This document shows positions 6,598-15,511 of a DNA stretch of 64,000 nt, piece after piece. The notes under the pieces were generated by a model. That model did no database searches. It had not been told where the DNA came from and saw only the letters and a list, made by a program, of their open reading frames with translations. Position 1 is the first letter of the stretch. The number at the start of each line of letters is the position of its first letter. The stretch is from an uncultured Draconibacterium sp. (GTDB lineage: Bacteria; Bacteroidota; Bacteroidia; Bacteroidales; Prolixibacteraceae), in assembly GCF_963676815.1 (NCBI RefSeq), contig NZ_OY781365.1, positions 4,002,501 to 4,066,500 on the forward strand. The letters are read 5' to 3'. Position numbers and translations under genes: made by a program.

Positions 6598-9411
6598 TTA
6601 TTCTGCTTTTTTCGGTAGAAATACTACATCAACCACATCCGCATCGGTGTAAATTGCTTTTGTAAATTCTTGTATCTGATCAGTAGTTAAAGCATCCAGA
6701 ATGTCATCGAAATTCTCGGCGGCATCAGTATTATATCCGTGGTAGTAATCGTTGTACAGCGCATTCATCCAATAATTGTTGTGCTCTTTGGCTTGCGCAC
6801 GGTCTTTTTTCATATTCAGGATGGTCTTATCAAGATCTTCCTGGGTAGGACCTTCGTTAACAATCTTTTCAATTTCGCGGAATATAATTGATTTTAAGTA
6901 ATCAGCTTTTTCCGGATCGGTATCAAAGTTTATCTGTAGTGTTTTGCGTTCATATGGATATTGGTTTGATGATGACCCAACACCAACGCCATATGTTCCA
7001 CCTTCTTTTTCGCGAACTTCTTCGGTGTAACGTAAACGAAGAATTGCGTTTAGCACATCCAGTTCAACATTGCTTTGTGGAGTATAAGCCATTTCTTTGC
7101 GAATAAGAATATTTACGGTTCCTTTTTCGGTTTGCAAAGGCACCTCAATTTTCTTTTCGGTTGTTCCTTTTGGCATTCTTACTTTGTGGTCAACCCACTT
7201 TTCTTCACCCGGAAGATCTTTTAACGATCCAATGTATTTTTTTGCCATTTCTTTAGCCACATCTTCCTCAATATTTCCAACAATAAAGAATGTGAAGTCA
7301 CCCGCATCTTTAAAACGGTCGGTGTATAGCTCTTCCATTTGTGCAAAATCAATTTCATCGAACATTGATGCCGACATCAGTTTGGTGCGCTCGCTGTAGT
7401 TCGTTGCAATTAACGAAAGCGAATCACTCATTATTTTTTGTGGATTGTTAGCCATATTTTGCAGAAATGCTACGTAGCGGCTTTTTAAGGCTTCATAAGC
7501 TTCCTGATCGAAACGAGGATCGCTGAACTGTAGGTAAAGCAATTGCATCATTGTTTCAAAATCTTTTGGCGTACTACTACCCGAGAATCCTTCAGTAAGT
7601 GTTCCGAGGCTGGTTGCTACCGAAGCAGTTCTTCCGGTTAAAACTTTGCGCAGTGCAATTGCATCGAATTCGCCAACACCAAACGATCCGATAAACTGAG
7701 GCAGCATACTTGCAGCTTGCAGTTCGTCAGCAGTCAACAACGAGTTTCCTCCCGGACTGTAGGCACGCAATGCAACTTCGTCTTTTTCGTAATTGGCATG
7801 TTTAAATACTACCGTTGCGTTATTGCTCAGTTTCCATTCTACGGCATCAAGATCATCCAGCTTTTTAGTTGAAACAACATCGGCGCCCGGCAATTCGCCT
7901 TCGATCAACGAAGCTGCTTCGGCTGTATCTTCGTACGGATCGATAGTTGAATTCTCAACATCTTCCATAATAGAAAAAGCTTCCTCTTTTGTAAGGTGCT
8001 TTACACCGCTATCGGGGCCGGTAATAACCATTGCACGATTTTTATCGACAAACATTTCGGTAGCCAGCTTATTAACATCGGCCAAGGTTATTGTTTCAAG
8101 TATTGCTTGTCCAAATTGCCAGTCGAATTCGGCGTCTGTAAGCGGTTCGCCTTCTAAAAAGTAGTTTTGAATTCCACTTATGTATTGGTCGTTACTGATT
8201 TTGTCGCGTTGTTTGTAGGCACTTTCCATCGAGGTAAGCAGGTTTACTTTTGCACGGTTTAATTCGCCCTCGGTAAAACCATGACGAACAATGCGCTGTG
8301 CTTCGGTGTAAATGGCCTTCAGGCTTTCGTCTTCTTTATTTGGGTTTGCTGTTGCTGTGATAAAAGCAGCATCGTAACCTCGTACAAAACCTCCAACCTG
8401 AACGCTTCCGTTAATAAACGGAGGATTACCTTTTTGAAGCAGTTCCGAAATACGCTCACGACTCATTTGGTTTAAAAGAGTTGCAATATAATCTTCGCGC
8501 AGGTAGCCAATATTTTTGTTTTCGCGTGGCGTGGCTTTGTGTTTAATGTAAATTGAAATGCTTGAGTTGGTGGCTTCTTCGTCAGTTGCCAAAACAAATT
8601 TAGTCTCATCATGCTCCGGAATTTCAAATACCGGACGTGGTTGTTCATTCTCAACAGCTGGTATTTTCGAGAACAGGTCTTTAACTTTTGCTTCCACCTG
8701 GTCAACATCAATATCTCCAACAATTGCAACGGCCTGTAAATCGGTTCGGTACCAATCGTGGTAGAAGTTACGCAAAGTTTCGTAATCAAAGTTTTTAATG
8801 ATATCCAGGTCGCCAATTACATCGCGTTCGGCCCATTTCGATCCTTCAAAAACTACCGGAAACCACTGGCTGCGCATTCTGAAACCTGCATTTCTTCGTG
8901 TTCTCCATTCTTCGGAAATTACACCGCGTTCCAAATCAATTTCTTCTTCGGTAAGAAGCAGGTAGTTCGACCAGTCGTTTAAAACCAAAAGGCACGAATC
9001 GATTAGCCCTTCGCGGGTGGCAGGCACATCGCTCAGGTTATAAACTGTTTCGTTAAACGATGTGTAGGCATTGATATTACGACCGAAAGCCACACCGTTT
9101 TTTTCCAGATAATCCAAAAAACCTTTTCCAGGATAATGCTTGGTGCCATTAAAAGCCATGTGCTCCAGAAAGTGCGCCAACCCATTTTGATTATCGTTTT
9201 CGAGCAGGGCGCCAACATTTTGAATCATGTAAAAGCTAACTCGTTCTTTTGGCTCTTCGTTATGACGGATAAAATAAGTCATTCCGTTCTCTAACTTTCC
9301 GGTTCTAATGGCGGGATCAACCGGTACTGCCTGTTTGAGCATGTCTTGTGCTGACACAAAAATTGGGGCAATAACTAAAAATGCCAGCAGCGTAAAAACA
9401 AATTTTTTCAT
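6598..9411 (-). CDS. M16 family zinc metallopeptidase (PqqL-like), two-repeat form
   Basis: A 937-aa secreted peptidase of the insulinase/pitrilysin family. The zinc motif is HFLEH (inverted HxxEH) about 80 residues from the start, with the third ligand Glu in the EEEIDLERGVISEEWR segment further on. A second, catalytically inactive M16 half (from about residue 500) completes the clamshell typical of the family. I place the start at the ATG at 9409-9411 because it gives a clean signal peptide (MKKFVFTLLAFLVIAPIFVSAQ). The open frame extends 45 codons further upstream, but those codons give a Tyr/Phe/His-rich stretch with no family match. The role is probably peptide degradation in the envelope. 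Confidence 0.92.
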   Translation of the reverse strand: MKKFVFTLLAFLVIAPIFVSAQDMLKQAVPVDPAIRTGKLENGMTYFIRHNEEPKERVSFYMIQNVGALLENDNQNGLAHFLEHMAFNGTKHYPGKGFLDYLEKNGVAFGRNINAYTSFNETVYNLSDVPATREGLIDSCLLVLNDWSNYLLLTEEEIDLERGVISEEWRTRRNAGFRMRSQWFPVVFEGSKWAERDVIGDLDIIKNFDYETLRNFYHDWYRTDLQAVAIVGDIDVDQVEAKVKDLFSKIPAVENEQPRPVFEIPEHDETKFVLATDEEATNSSISIYIKHKATPRENKNIGYLREDYIATLLNQMSRERISELLQKGNPPFINGSVQVGGFVRGYDAAFITATANPNKEDESLKAIYTEAQRIVRHGFTEGELNRAKVNLLTSMESAYKQRDKISNDQYISGIQNYFLEGEPLTDAEFDWQFGQAILETITLADVNKLATEMFVDKNRAMVITGPDSGVKHLTKEEAFSIMEDVENSTIDPYEDTAEAASLIEGELPGADVVSTKKLDDLDAVEWKLSNNATVVFKHANYEKDEVALRAYSPGGNSLLTADELQAASMLPQFIGSFGVGEFDAIALRKVLTGRTASVATSLGTLTEGFSGSSTPKDFETMMQLLYLQFSDPRFDQEAYEALKSRYVAFLQNMANNPQKIMSDSLSLIATNYSERTKLMSASMFDEIDFAQMEELYTDRFKDAGDFTFFIVGNIEEDVAKEMAKKYIGSLKDLPGEEKWVDHKVRMPKGTTEKKIEVPLQTEKGTVNILIRKEMAYTPQSNVELDVLNAILRLRYTEEVREKEGGTYGVGVGSSSNQYPYERKTLQINFDTDPEKADYLKSIIFREIEKIVNEGPTQEDLDKTILNMKKDRAQAKEHNNYWMNALYNDYYHGYNTDAAENFDDILDALTTDQIQEFTKAIYTDADVVDVVFLPKKAE

Positions 9412-9620
9412 ATTCTCTTTTTTGTAGTTCGTTATTGAACTGTGTTTGAATTTAAGTATTACTCTGTGAGTATAGTAATAACACCTGAAATTACAGAAAG
9501 GATGAAAATAGTAATTAATTTTTGCTTCTGTAATTTTAGAAGACAAGAAAAACCAATAATTTTAGAAGCGAAAACAGGGAATTTACCATTTATTGCATGC
9601 AATATTAAAACACAGGAGAA

Positions 9621-10244
9621 ATGGAAAACAATAAACTTATATTTTGGAATGTCGACACGCAGGTAGATTTTGTAGAACCCCAGGGCAAATTGTATGTTCA
9701 GGGAGCTGAAAAAATTAAGCCATTGTGGCAGCAGATCACTGATTTTGCAAAGCAGAAAAATATACGAGTAGTAAACACTGCCGATTTTCATTATCCTGAA
9801 TCGGAAGAACTTTCAGATGATCCGGATTTTATAAATACCTTTCCGCAGCATTGTATGGTCAATACTCCCGGGGCAGAATATATTGCCGAAACACAACCCG
9901 AGGATGCCGTTGAGTTTGACTGGGATAAAAACTATGATACTTTTGAAACGGTTAAATCGGCTCGAAACACAGTCATTCGGAAAGATGCTTTTGATGTATT
10001 TGCCGGAAATCCTCATACCGATACTATTTTGCAGATACTCTCACCAGAAATCGTGGTGGTTTATGGTGTAACAACCAATGTTTGTGTAAACGATGCAGTT
10101 ATTGGTCTGTCGAAAAGGGTAAAGCGAGTAATTGTAATTCTGGATGCAATAAAAGAACTACCTAACATTTCTTTACCTTTTGATGAGTGGAAAAGGCTGG
10201 GTGTTGAAATGATGACGTTTGAGGAATTGGCATCTCAGATTTAA
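9621..10244 (+). CDS. Isochorismatase/nicotinamidase-like cysteine hydrolase
   Basis: A 207-aa cytoplasmic hydrolase of the isochorismatase fold. The catalytic triad is visible: Asp in NVDTQVDF (about residue 12), Lys in VIRKDAFDVF (about 123) and Cys in VTTNVCVNDA (about 153), with the usual cis-peptide VTTN just before the Cys. The metal-site DFHYP segment follows the first third. Substrate cannot be named: the family includes nicotinamidase, ureidoacrylate and N-carbamoyl hydrolases. The gene stands alone, with its 3' end next to a palindromic repeat. Confidence 0.83.
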   Translation: MENNKLIFWNVDTQVDFVEPQGKLYVQGAEKIKPLWQQITDFAKQKNIRVVNTADFHYPESEELSDDPDFINTFPQHCMVNTPGAEYIAETQPEDAVEFDWDKNYDTFETVKSARNTVIRKDAFDVFAGNPHTDTILQILSPEIVVVYGVTTNVCVNDAVIGLSKRVKRVIVILDAIKELPNISLPFDEWKRLGVEMMTFEELASQI

Positions 10245-10246
10245 AT

Positions 10247-10324
10247 TGTCATTTCGAAGGAGGTACGACTGAGAAATCTTTCGATTATAAATGCTACAGA
10301 TTTCTCACTGCGTTCGAAATGACA
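10247..10324. repeat. 78-bp palindromic intergenic repeat (REP/MITE-like)
   Basis: The outer arms TGTCATTTCGAA (10247-10258) and TTCGAAATGACA (10313-10324) are perfect inverted repeats of 12 bp. Inner arms GAGAAATCT (10271-10279) and AGATTTCTC (10298-10306) also pair. The sequence resembles the short palindromic repeats scattered between genes in many Bacteroidota genomes. It could fold as a long hairpin in the transcript of the preceding gene. Only one copy is in this window. Confidence 0.7.
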
Positions 10325-10327
10325 TAA

Positions 10328-10383
10328 AAAAGCCGCATCAAAAAAATGAAGCGGCTTTTCCAAACTGTGACTGATCACAGTTT
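10328..10383. terminator. Two tandem bidirectional terminator hairpins
   Basis: AAAAGCCGC (10328-10336) pairs with GCGGCTTTT (10351-10359). AAACTGTGA (10362-10370) pairs with TCACAGTTT (10375-10383). They sit between the convergent hydrolase and aminotransferase genes, and A/T runs flank both. Confidence 0.75.
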
Positions 10384-11676
10384 TTATTTCTTACAGTCTT
10401 TGCATGCGTTGTAAATACCTTCAAACATTTCTTTTACATCGGCGGCGGCTACTGCCGAGAAGGCAACTCGTAATACGTTACCCAAGGCAATTAGCCCGAT
10501 TCCGTACTTTTTAATCAATACCTGACGAACTTCTTCTCCAACCAGCCCTTCGGCCAGTTGAACACACATAAAATAACCAGAGTTGTATGGAATAGCCTCA
10601 AAGCATTCTTTGTACTTTTCTTCTGTTAAAGCTTCTTTTACCGCATCATAGCGTTTTTGCATAATATGGTATTTTGCTTCTTTTTGTTCTGCATATTCTT
10701 CACTTTCGAAAGCTGAAAGCAGCAACGATTGTGAAATATTGGCGGCGTTCGAAATGTTTCCACGGATGGCACCTGCAGTTTTGGCTTCCAATGCACTGTA
10801 TAATTCGGCATCGCCACCTTTAATTCCGTAGGTGATAAAACCAACACGGAAACCCCAAACGTAATCTTCTTTTGTTGCTCCATCAACTTTTACAGCCAAC
10901 ACATTTTTGTGTAACTGGCAGAGCTGCGAGAAAATACTTTCGGTGGCAATTCCTTCTTCGTAAACCAATCCGAAGTATGCATCGTCGGTAATGGTAACAA
11001 TTTTATTACCGGCCTCAGCAGCTTTTTTAATAATGGAAACAATGGCATCTTGCTCTTCTTCTGTTGGCGTATAACCCGATGGGTTATTAGGGAAATTCAG
11101 AATGACAATTTTTTTACCAACGCCGCCTTCGTTTAATTTGGCTTCAAACGATTCCAAATCAAAACCACCGTTCTTAAAAAGGTTGAATTTGCCCAGCGAA
11201 CACCCGTAAGCATTTGTTAATGTTAGGTTGTAGTTTCCCCAGAAAAGGTCGGGAACAATAACCTCATCTTCAGTATCGGCAAACATATAACCCGCCATAC
11301 TGATACCATGTGTAAGCGCGTTGGTAACTACCGGCAGACTTAGTTCCACATCATTTAACGATGGATTTTTTTCGTAGATCATGCTTTTCCATTTTGCCCT
11401 GATATCGGGGCGACCAAAACTTGGTGCATACGGAAATACCAGCGATGGATCCATATTGATCTTTGAAGCCACAGCTTCCAGTCGCATAGGTGTTCCGTCG
11501 TCCTCAATTGCGGCTCCAATGGTTGCATTAATCTTTGTTCCTTTAGCTTCAGCTGTTTGTCCCAGAATTCCTTTTTTAGGGAAGAAAATATTCTTTCCTC
11601 TTTCAGAAAGCAGTTCAAAAACTGGTGTGCTTTTTGCTTGAATTACGCTGTTAAGTTCAGCAGCCTGTGGATTCAT
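10384..11676 (-). CDS. PLP-dependent aminotransferase, class I/II fold
   Basis: A 430-aa fold-type I PLP enzyme. NFPNNPSGY (about residue 200) is the class I/II signature contacting the cofactor, TDDAYFGL provides the Asp/Tyr pair, and VDGATKED holds the probable Schiff-base Lys, followed by VWGFRVGFI with the phosphate-binding Arg. I chose the ATG at 11674-11676 (MNPQAAELNS), because the 12 upstream codons are a poor match to aminotransferase starts; 11712 is the alternative. The amino-acid substrate is not evident. No partner genes adjoin it. Confidence 0.88.
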   Translation of the reverse strand: MNPQAAELNSVIQAKSTPVFELLSERGKNIFFPKKGILGQTAEAKGTKINATIGAAIEDDGTPMRLEAVASKINMDPSLVFPYAPSFGRPDIRAKWKSMIYEKNPSLNDVELSLPVVTNALTHGISMAGYMFADTEDEVIVPDLFWGNYNLTLTNAYGCSLGKFNLFKNGGFDLESFEAKLNEGGVGKKIVILNFPNNPSGYTPTEEEQDAIVSIIKKAAEAGNKIVTITDDAYFGLVYEEGIATESIFSQLCQLHKNVLAVKVDGATKEDYVWGFRVGFITYGIKGGDAELYSALEAKTAGAIRGNISNAANISQSLLLSAFESEEYAEQKEAKYHIMQKRYDAVKEALTEEKYKECFEAIPYNSGYFMCVQLAEGLVGEEVRQVLIKKYGIGLIALGNVLRVAFSAVAAADVKEMFEGIYNACKDCKK

Positions 11677-11839
11677 AATCAATAAAATTTGTCTGTTATA
11701 ATTTTTGTGCAAGATAGGAAAAGCCCTAATGAAAAACGAAGTTTTGTTAACAAGTTGATTTCATTTTTTATAAATAGCTAACATATTGAAAGTAGCTCTT
11801 AGGGAATAATTTGAATCTGCCGAAAAAATGCAAAAATAT

Positions 11840-12259
11840 CTATACTGAACGAACTGCTCCAACTACAATAAAAAAGCCAAGCAAGGCCACCAACCCAGCA
11901 ATAACTGTCAGTAATTTGTATTGTTTTTTATCCAGCCAATCCAAAACAAAAGCAGTTAGTGCCAAAACCGATGCTCCTATAAAACTTAAGTAGGCCGGTA
12001 AAAGTTGGGCTTCAATGGGCGCTTCATTAATAATTTCGTCGTTTAGCTCTTCGTGCATTATTTCTTCAGGAGTAAGAAATTGTCCGGGAGCCAGGAAATC
12101 GCCCAAAATTACATAAAGCGAGAATAATCCCAGCACGATAAATGCAGCGAGACCAATTAAACGGAGACTTTTTTTGTTTTCAACCCAACCGTAAACGATT
12201 CCAAATAATGCTGCAAAAACGATCCATTGGGGAAATGTATATAAAAATACGTCTGTCAT
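11840..12259 (-). CDS. Small integral membrane protein, unknown function
   Basis: A 139-aa protein with four predicted membrane helices: residues about 9-25, 33-51, 88-107 and 115-135. A short acidic, glutamate-rich loop (TPEEIMHEELNDEIINEAP) lies between helices two and three. I do not recognise a family. It diverges from the HAD phosphatase gene with about 110 bp between them. Hydrophobicity pattern and a clean start and stop support it as a real gene, but no role can be given. Confidence 0.65.
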   Translation of the reverse strand: MTDVFLYTFPQWIVFAALFGIVYGWVENKKSLRLIGLAAFIVLGLFSLYVILGDFLAPGQFLTPEEIMHEELNDEIINEAPIEAQLLPAYLSFIGASVLALTAFVLDWLDKKQYKLLTVIAGLVALLGFFIVVGAVRSV

Positions 12260-12367
12260 TGAATATTAATTTACCGGAAACAAAGGTTAAAATTTTTCTT
12301 AAATGTAAAAAGCCTTTTCTGTTAGCTAGCGCTAAAAGCTTATTTTCGCGATCTATAAAATGAAAAC

Positions 12368-12967
12368 ATGCATAAATTAGAGATCCATCCGAAAGCAAAA
12401 GGTTTAATATTTGATTTAGACGGCACTTTAGCTGATACAATGCCAGTACATTTTGTTGCTTACCAGAATATTCTTGGAAAGTATGGAGTTGATTATTCGG
12501 CAAAGATGTTTTTAGAGTTGGCCGGCGTGCCAGCGGTAGAAACGATTAAACGAATAAATGAAGTTTATGGAACTGCGCTGAATGCCGAAGAAGTTGGCCA
12601 TGAAAAGGAGGCTGAATACGAGCAAATGATGCACGAAATGAAACCCATTGATGCGGTAGTTGACCTGGTAAAACAATACCATGGGAAGTTACCAATTGCT
12701 GTTGGAACCGGCGGTTATACTCGTTTGGCTTGGAAAACACTGGAAATTATAGGGGTAAAAGACTATATTGAAATATTAGTGTCTGCCAATGATGTGCAGA
12801 ATCCAAAACCACATCCCGAAACTTTTTTACGTTGTGCCGAACAAATGGGGGTTGCGCCCAAAGATTGTCAGGTATTTGAAGATGGCGAACCAGGAATGCA
12901 GGCAGCACGCTCGGCAGGTATGATGGCTACTCTCGTAACTGATTATTACGACGTTTTTAAGCCATAA
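12368..12967 (+). CDS. HAD hydrolase, beta-phosphoglucomutase-like subfamily
   Basis: A 199-aa HAD-superfamily phosphatase or mutase. Motif I is FDLDGTLADT (about residues 16-25), with the nucleophile Asp and the acid/base Asp two residues on. Motif II is the VGTGG segment near 118, motif III the KPHP Lys, and motif IV EDGEPG near 176. An alpha-helical cap is inserted after motif I, as in subfamily I HADs such as beta-PGM and fructose-1-phosphatase (YqaB). The substrate is probably a sugar phosphate; nothing nearby narrows it. A bidirectional hairpin follows. Confidence 0.85.
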   Translation: MHKLEIHPKAKGLIFDLDGTLADTMPVHFVAYQNILGKYGVDYSAKMFLELAGVPAVETIKRINEVYGTALNAEEVGHEKEAEYEQMMHEMKPIDAVVDLVKQYHGKLPIAVGTGGYTRLAWKTLEIIGVKDYIEILVSANDVQNPKPHPETFLRCAEQMGVAPKDCQVFEDGEPGMQAARSAGMMATLVTDYYDVFKP

Positions 12968-13001
12968 AAAAAGGACTCAAAATATTTTCCGAATCCTTTT
13001 C
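12967..13001. terminator. Terminator between convergent HAD and lipoprotein genes
   Basis: AAAAGGACTC and GAATCCTTTT form an imperfect hairpin with one mismatch, with an A-run before it and T-rich sequence after. It serves the plus-strand HAD gene and the minus-strand gene ending at 13020. Confidence 0.6.
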
Positions 13002-13019
13002 GCTGTCAATTATATTGTT

Positions 13020-14648
13020 TTACCATCCCATATCATCGCAAATATTTTGTTCAAATTCGTGCTCAATTACAAATCTTGTTCTACCATCTTCCAATTCTTC
13101 TGTTTCAATTTTTGAGCCGGTTTTATTAATGTAATTTCCGTTAGCATCAAATTCTGTCGAGAAGTCTGATGATTCCCAATTATCTTCCCATAATAAGCGC
13201 AATTCATAAATTTCGCCGGGTTTGGCCAATACATCAACAATTCCACCTTCCATATCAATTCCTTGCCAGTCATCGTCGCTATTCTTAATTCGAATTTGGC
13301 CGCTGTAAGTTGGCGCTACAGCAATTGTAGGATTGTCGGGGCAAATTGCTTTTAAAACAATCTGGTACTCCTCGTATCCTTCGGCTGTTTCAACATCAAC
13401 ATCATAAGTGCCGCTACACAGATCGTTAACCGATAAATTGCCAATTGCGGCAAATGCCGGATTATTGTTTCTGAACACAAGTGTTGCTGCACCCGAAGGT
13501 ACGTTTTCAAGGGTGAAAGATTCCGGGAATTTGCCTTTAAAGTTGGTACTTTTAATCATCTGCCCATTTGCATCATAAATGTCGGCATCAATAGAAAAAC
13601 TTGACTGAGCATTTGATGAAAACTTTATGGTGGCTCCGGTGATGCACAGTGGGTCGAGTGATGCCTTAGCCACAACATATGAAAAGTCAGGCGAAGTATA
13701 ATAATTGCTTAGCCCTGTAAAACTCCAGCTATCGGTATTAAAAGTTGTAAAACCAAATAAATCAGGCTCAGGAGAATTCGTGTATACGCATTTTGCCGAA
13801 ATTCCTCCTTCCTTGAAATCGGCTACTAATCTCCCGTCAACTGATAACGATCCGAAGTCTCCTGTTTCAAGTTTTTGAAAAACTAACGATTTCTTTACGC
13901 CGTCAACATTAACACGATCAATAATTGCGTTATAATCTGTTTTTTTATTGTTGATGGTTAGCTGAATAAAATATTCTTTATTACTGTTGGCATAGGCCTC
14001 ATCAAGTTCTGCAATGCTGTCAAACAAGGGGCGGTTGTAATAATCAGTAAATTGGATAAGGTCGGTTTTTGATATGCTAAATTTTACTTCGTATGGTTTT
14101 TCATCTACCATTGCCGATTTCTCAAAAAGATACGAGAACACGAATGAATCATCCTCCTCGGTTCCGGTCATTGTATCGTTTTCATTCGAGGCTTTAACCA
14201 GCATCAGTTCGTAGGTTTTTTTTCCTTCAGAAAGTACTTCAATACCTTGCGAAAAAGGTTGGTAGCCTTCAATTTCAACATTTACAGCATAAGTAAACGG
14301 CGTTGAACCCGAAGGCGTTATGTTCGGGTCGATACTGAGTTCAATCTGACCTTGTGGTGTAATGTACTCCTGGTTTTTCTCTCCGGCAAAATTAACAATG
14401 TCGTTTGCATTTTCGCCGGTAAACCAAATTTTTGCCGACTTGTTGATCAATGAGTTATCATTGGCATCAATAAGTCTGAAATCCATTCGGGTTGTAAAAA
14501 AGTTGAAATCAACAATCAACAGGTTTATATCTTCACCGGTATCTTTATCAATTGTTGGGTCATCAAGCATTTCGCCGCAGCCCCAAAATGCTGTTACAAT
14601 AAACAGCCCCAGTATTATTTTATAGATGTGATTTAAATTGTTTCTCAT
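13020..14648 (-). CDS. Large secreted lipoprotein, unknown function
   Basis: A 542-aa protein with a lipoprotein signal peptide: the hydrophobic stretch KIILGLFIVTAFWG is followed by CGE, so lipidation at the Cys near residue 24 is expected. The mature part is acidic and beta-rich, with repeated strand-like segments and many Asn/Asp, as in surface lipoproteins of Bacteroidota. I recognise no named domain. The gene lies 18 bp after a beta-barrel gene on the same strand, so the two are probably co-transcribed and may form a surface complex. Confidence 0.78.
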   Translation of the reverse strand: MRNNLNHIYKIILGLFIVTAFWGCGEMLDDPTIDKDTGEDINLLIVDFNFFTTRMDFRLIDANDNSLINKSAKIWFTGENANDIVNFAGEKNQEYITPQGQIELSIDPNITPSGSTPFTYAVNVEIEGYQPFSQGIEVLSEGKKTYELMLVKASNENDTMTGTEEDDSFVFSYLFEKSAMVDEKPYEVKFSISKTDLIQFTDYYNRPLFDSIAELDEAYANSNKEYFIQLTINNKKTDYNAIIDRVNVDGVKKSLVFQKLETGDFGSLSVDGRLVADFKEGGISAKCVYTNSPEPDLFGFTTFNTDSWSFTGLSNYYTSPDFSYVVAKASLDPLCITGATIKFSSNAQSSFSIDADIYDANGQMIKSTNFKGKFPESFTLENVPSGAATLVFRNNNPAFAAIGNLSVNDLCSGTYDVDVETAEGYEEYQIVLKAICPDNPTIAVAPTYSGQIRIKNSDDDWQGIDMEGGIVDVLAKPGEIYELRLLWEDNWESSDFSTEFDANGNYINKTGSKIETEELEDGRTRFVIEHEFEQNICDDMGW

Positions 14649-14666
14649 GATGTTGTGTTTTTGATG

Positions 14667-15374
14667 TTAAAAAAGTTTTACCGCAAGTCCCAGTTTTATA
14701 ACAGGATAAATTTTGTAGGCGTCAAACTGGTATTCCAAATATTCTGCTTGTCCGAAAGCCGGATCGGCAGTAGGCGCTAAAAGTCCTGTTGCTTCAATTT
14801 CAATATCAGGAGGGCCCATGTAATACAGGCCAGTTTCAAAGTTAAAAACAATTGCTTCGCGTTTGCCCCAAAATGCTCGATAGCCAACACTTCCGTAGGG
14901 CGCAACTTTTAATCCGGGTTTAGCATCAATAAAAAAATCACCAATATCTTCGGCCGGTATAACAATGTCGCCGTATTCAAAATCGTTGGCAGCATAACCG
15001 GTTACTTCGGCATTAAATGAGCTAAAAACGGCTCCGGCCGAGATGTAAAGGTTTTTTGCGTAGGCATAATCAAACAGGGCAAGTACCCCCCCGGTTTTAA
15101 AATCAATCTCAGCGTTATAGCTAATGTCGTTTTCGTCAAAGTCAAAATCGTAACTTAGCGAAAGGGTTTCATACCCGGTTCTGAAGGAAAATTTTTCACT
15201 AAATGCATAGCGCAAATTTCCGCCAAAGCCATTGGTAGATATTTGAGCACCAAGAAATAACCCTTTTGCTTCGGGCATGGAATTTCCCAGTGAGTTTGTT
15301 TCGTTTTGTGCCAATGTTAAGAAAGAAATTCCACTAAAAAGCACAATAAAACACAGGTGTTTTATACAATTCAT
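14667..15374 (-). CDS. Outer-membrane beta-barrel protein (porin-like)
   Basis: A 235-aa secreted protein. The start at 15372-15374 gives a good signal peptide (MNCIKHLCFIVLFSGISFLTLAQ); an upstream ATG at 15410 would add 12 residues before it. The rest shows alternating aromatic and polar strands (GGNLRYAFSEKFSFRTGYETLSLSYDF and similar) and ends with a hydrophobic strand LGLAVKLF whose terminal Phe is typical of barrel proteins recognised by BamA. It is upstream of, and likely in an operon with, the lipoprotein gene. Substrate or partner is unknown. Confidence 0.78.
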   Translation of the reverse strand: MNCIKHLCFIVLFSGISFLTLAQNETNSLGNSMPEAKGLFLGAQISTNGFGGNLRYAFSEKFSFRTGYETLSLSYDFDFDENDISYNAEIDFKTGGVLALFDYAYAKNLYISAGAVFSSFNAEVTGYAANDFEYGDIVIPAEDIGDFFIDAKPGLKVAPYGSVGYRAFWGKREAIVFNFETGLYYMGPPDIEIEATGLLAPTADPAFGQAEYLEYQFDAYKIYPVIKLGLAVKLF

Positions 15375-15478
15375 ATATAGTATGTTATGAAGTAATTTGC
15401 GTCCAATCAAATTACTGATTATTAATGGTTATGAGCAAAAATAGAAAAAAAAGTCACTGCAGGTCGTTATTTTAGGAT

Positions 15479-15486
15479 TAAATTTG
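15479..15486 (+). promoter_or_regulatory. -7 promoter box ahead of uvrB
   Basis: TAAATTTG matches TAnnTTTG and ends 25 bp before the uvrB start, giving a short leader. A second element at -33 is not clear. Confidence 0.4.
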
Positions 15487-15511
15487 AAGTCAGAAATACT
15501 TAAAAGGCATA

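Noticed and set aside
9412..9546. 45-codon N-terminal extension of the M16 peptidase
   Set aside because: The extension is Tyr/Phe/His-rich and would bury the clear signal peptide that starts at 9411.
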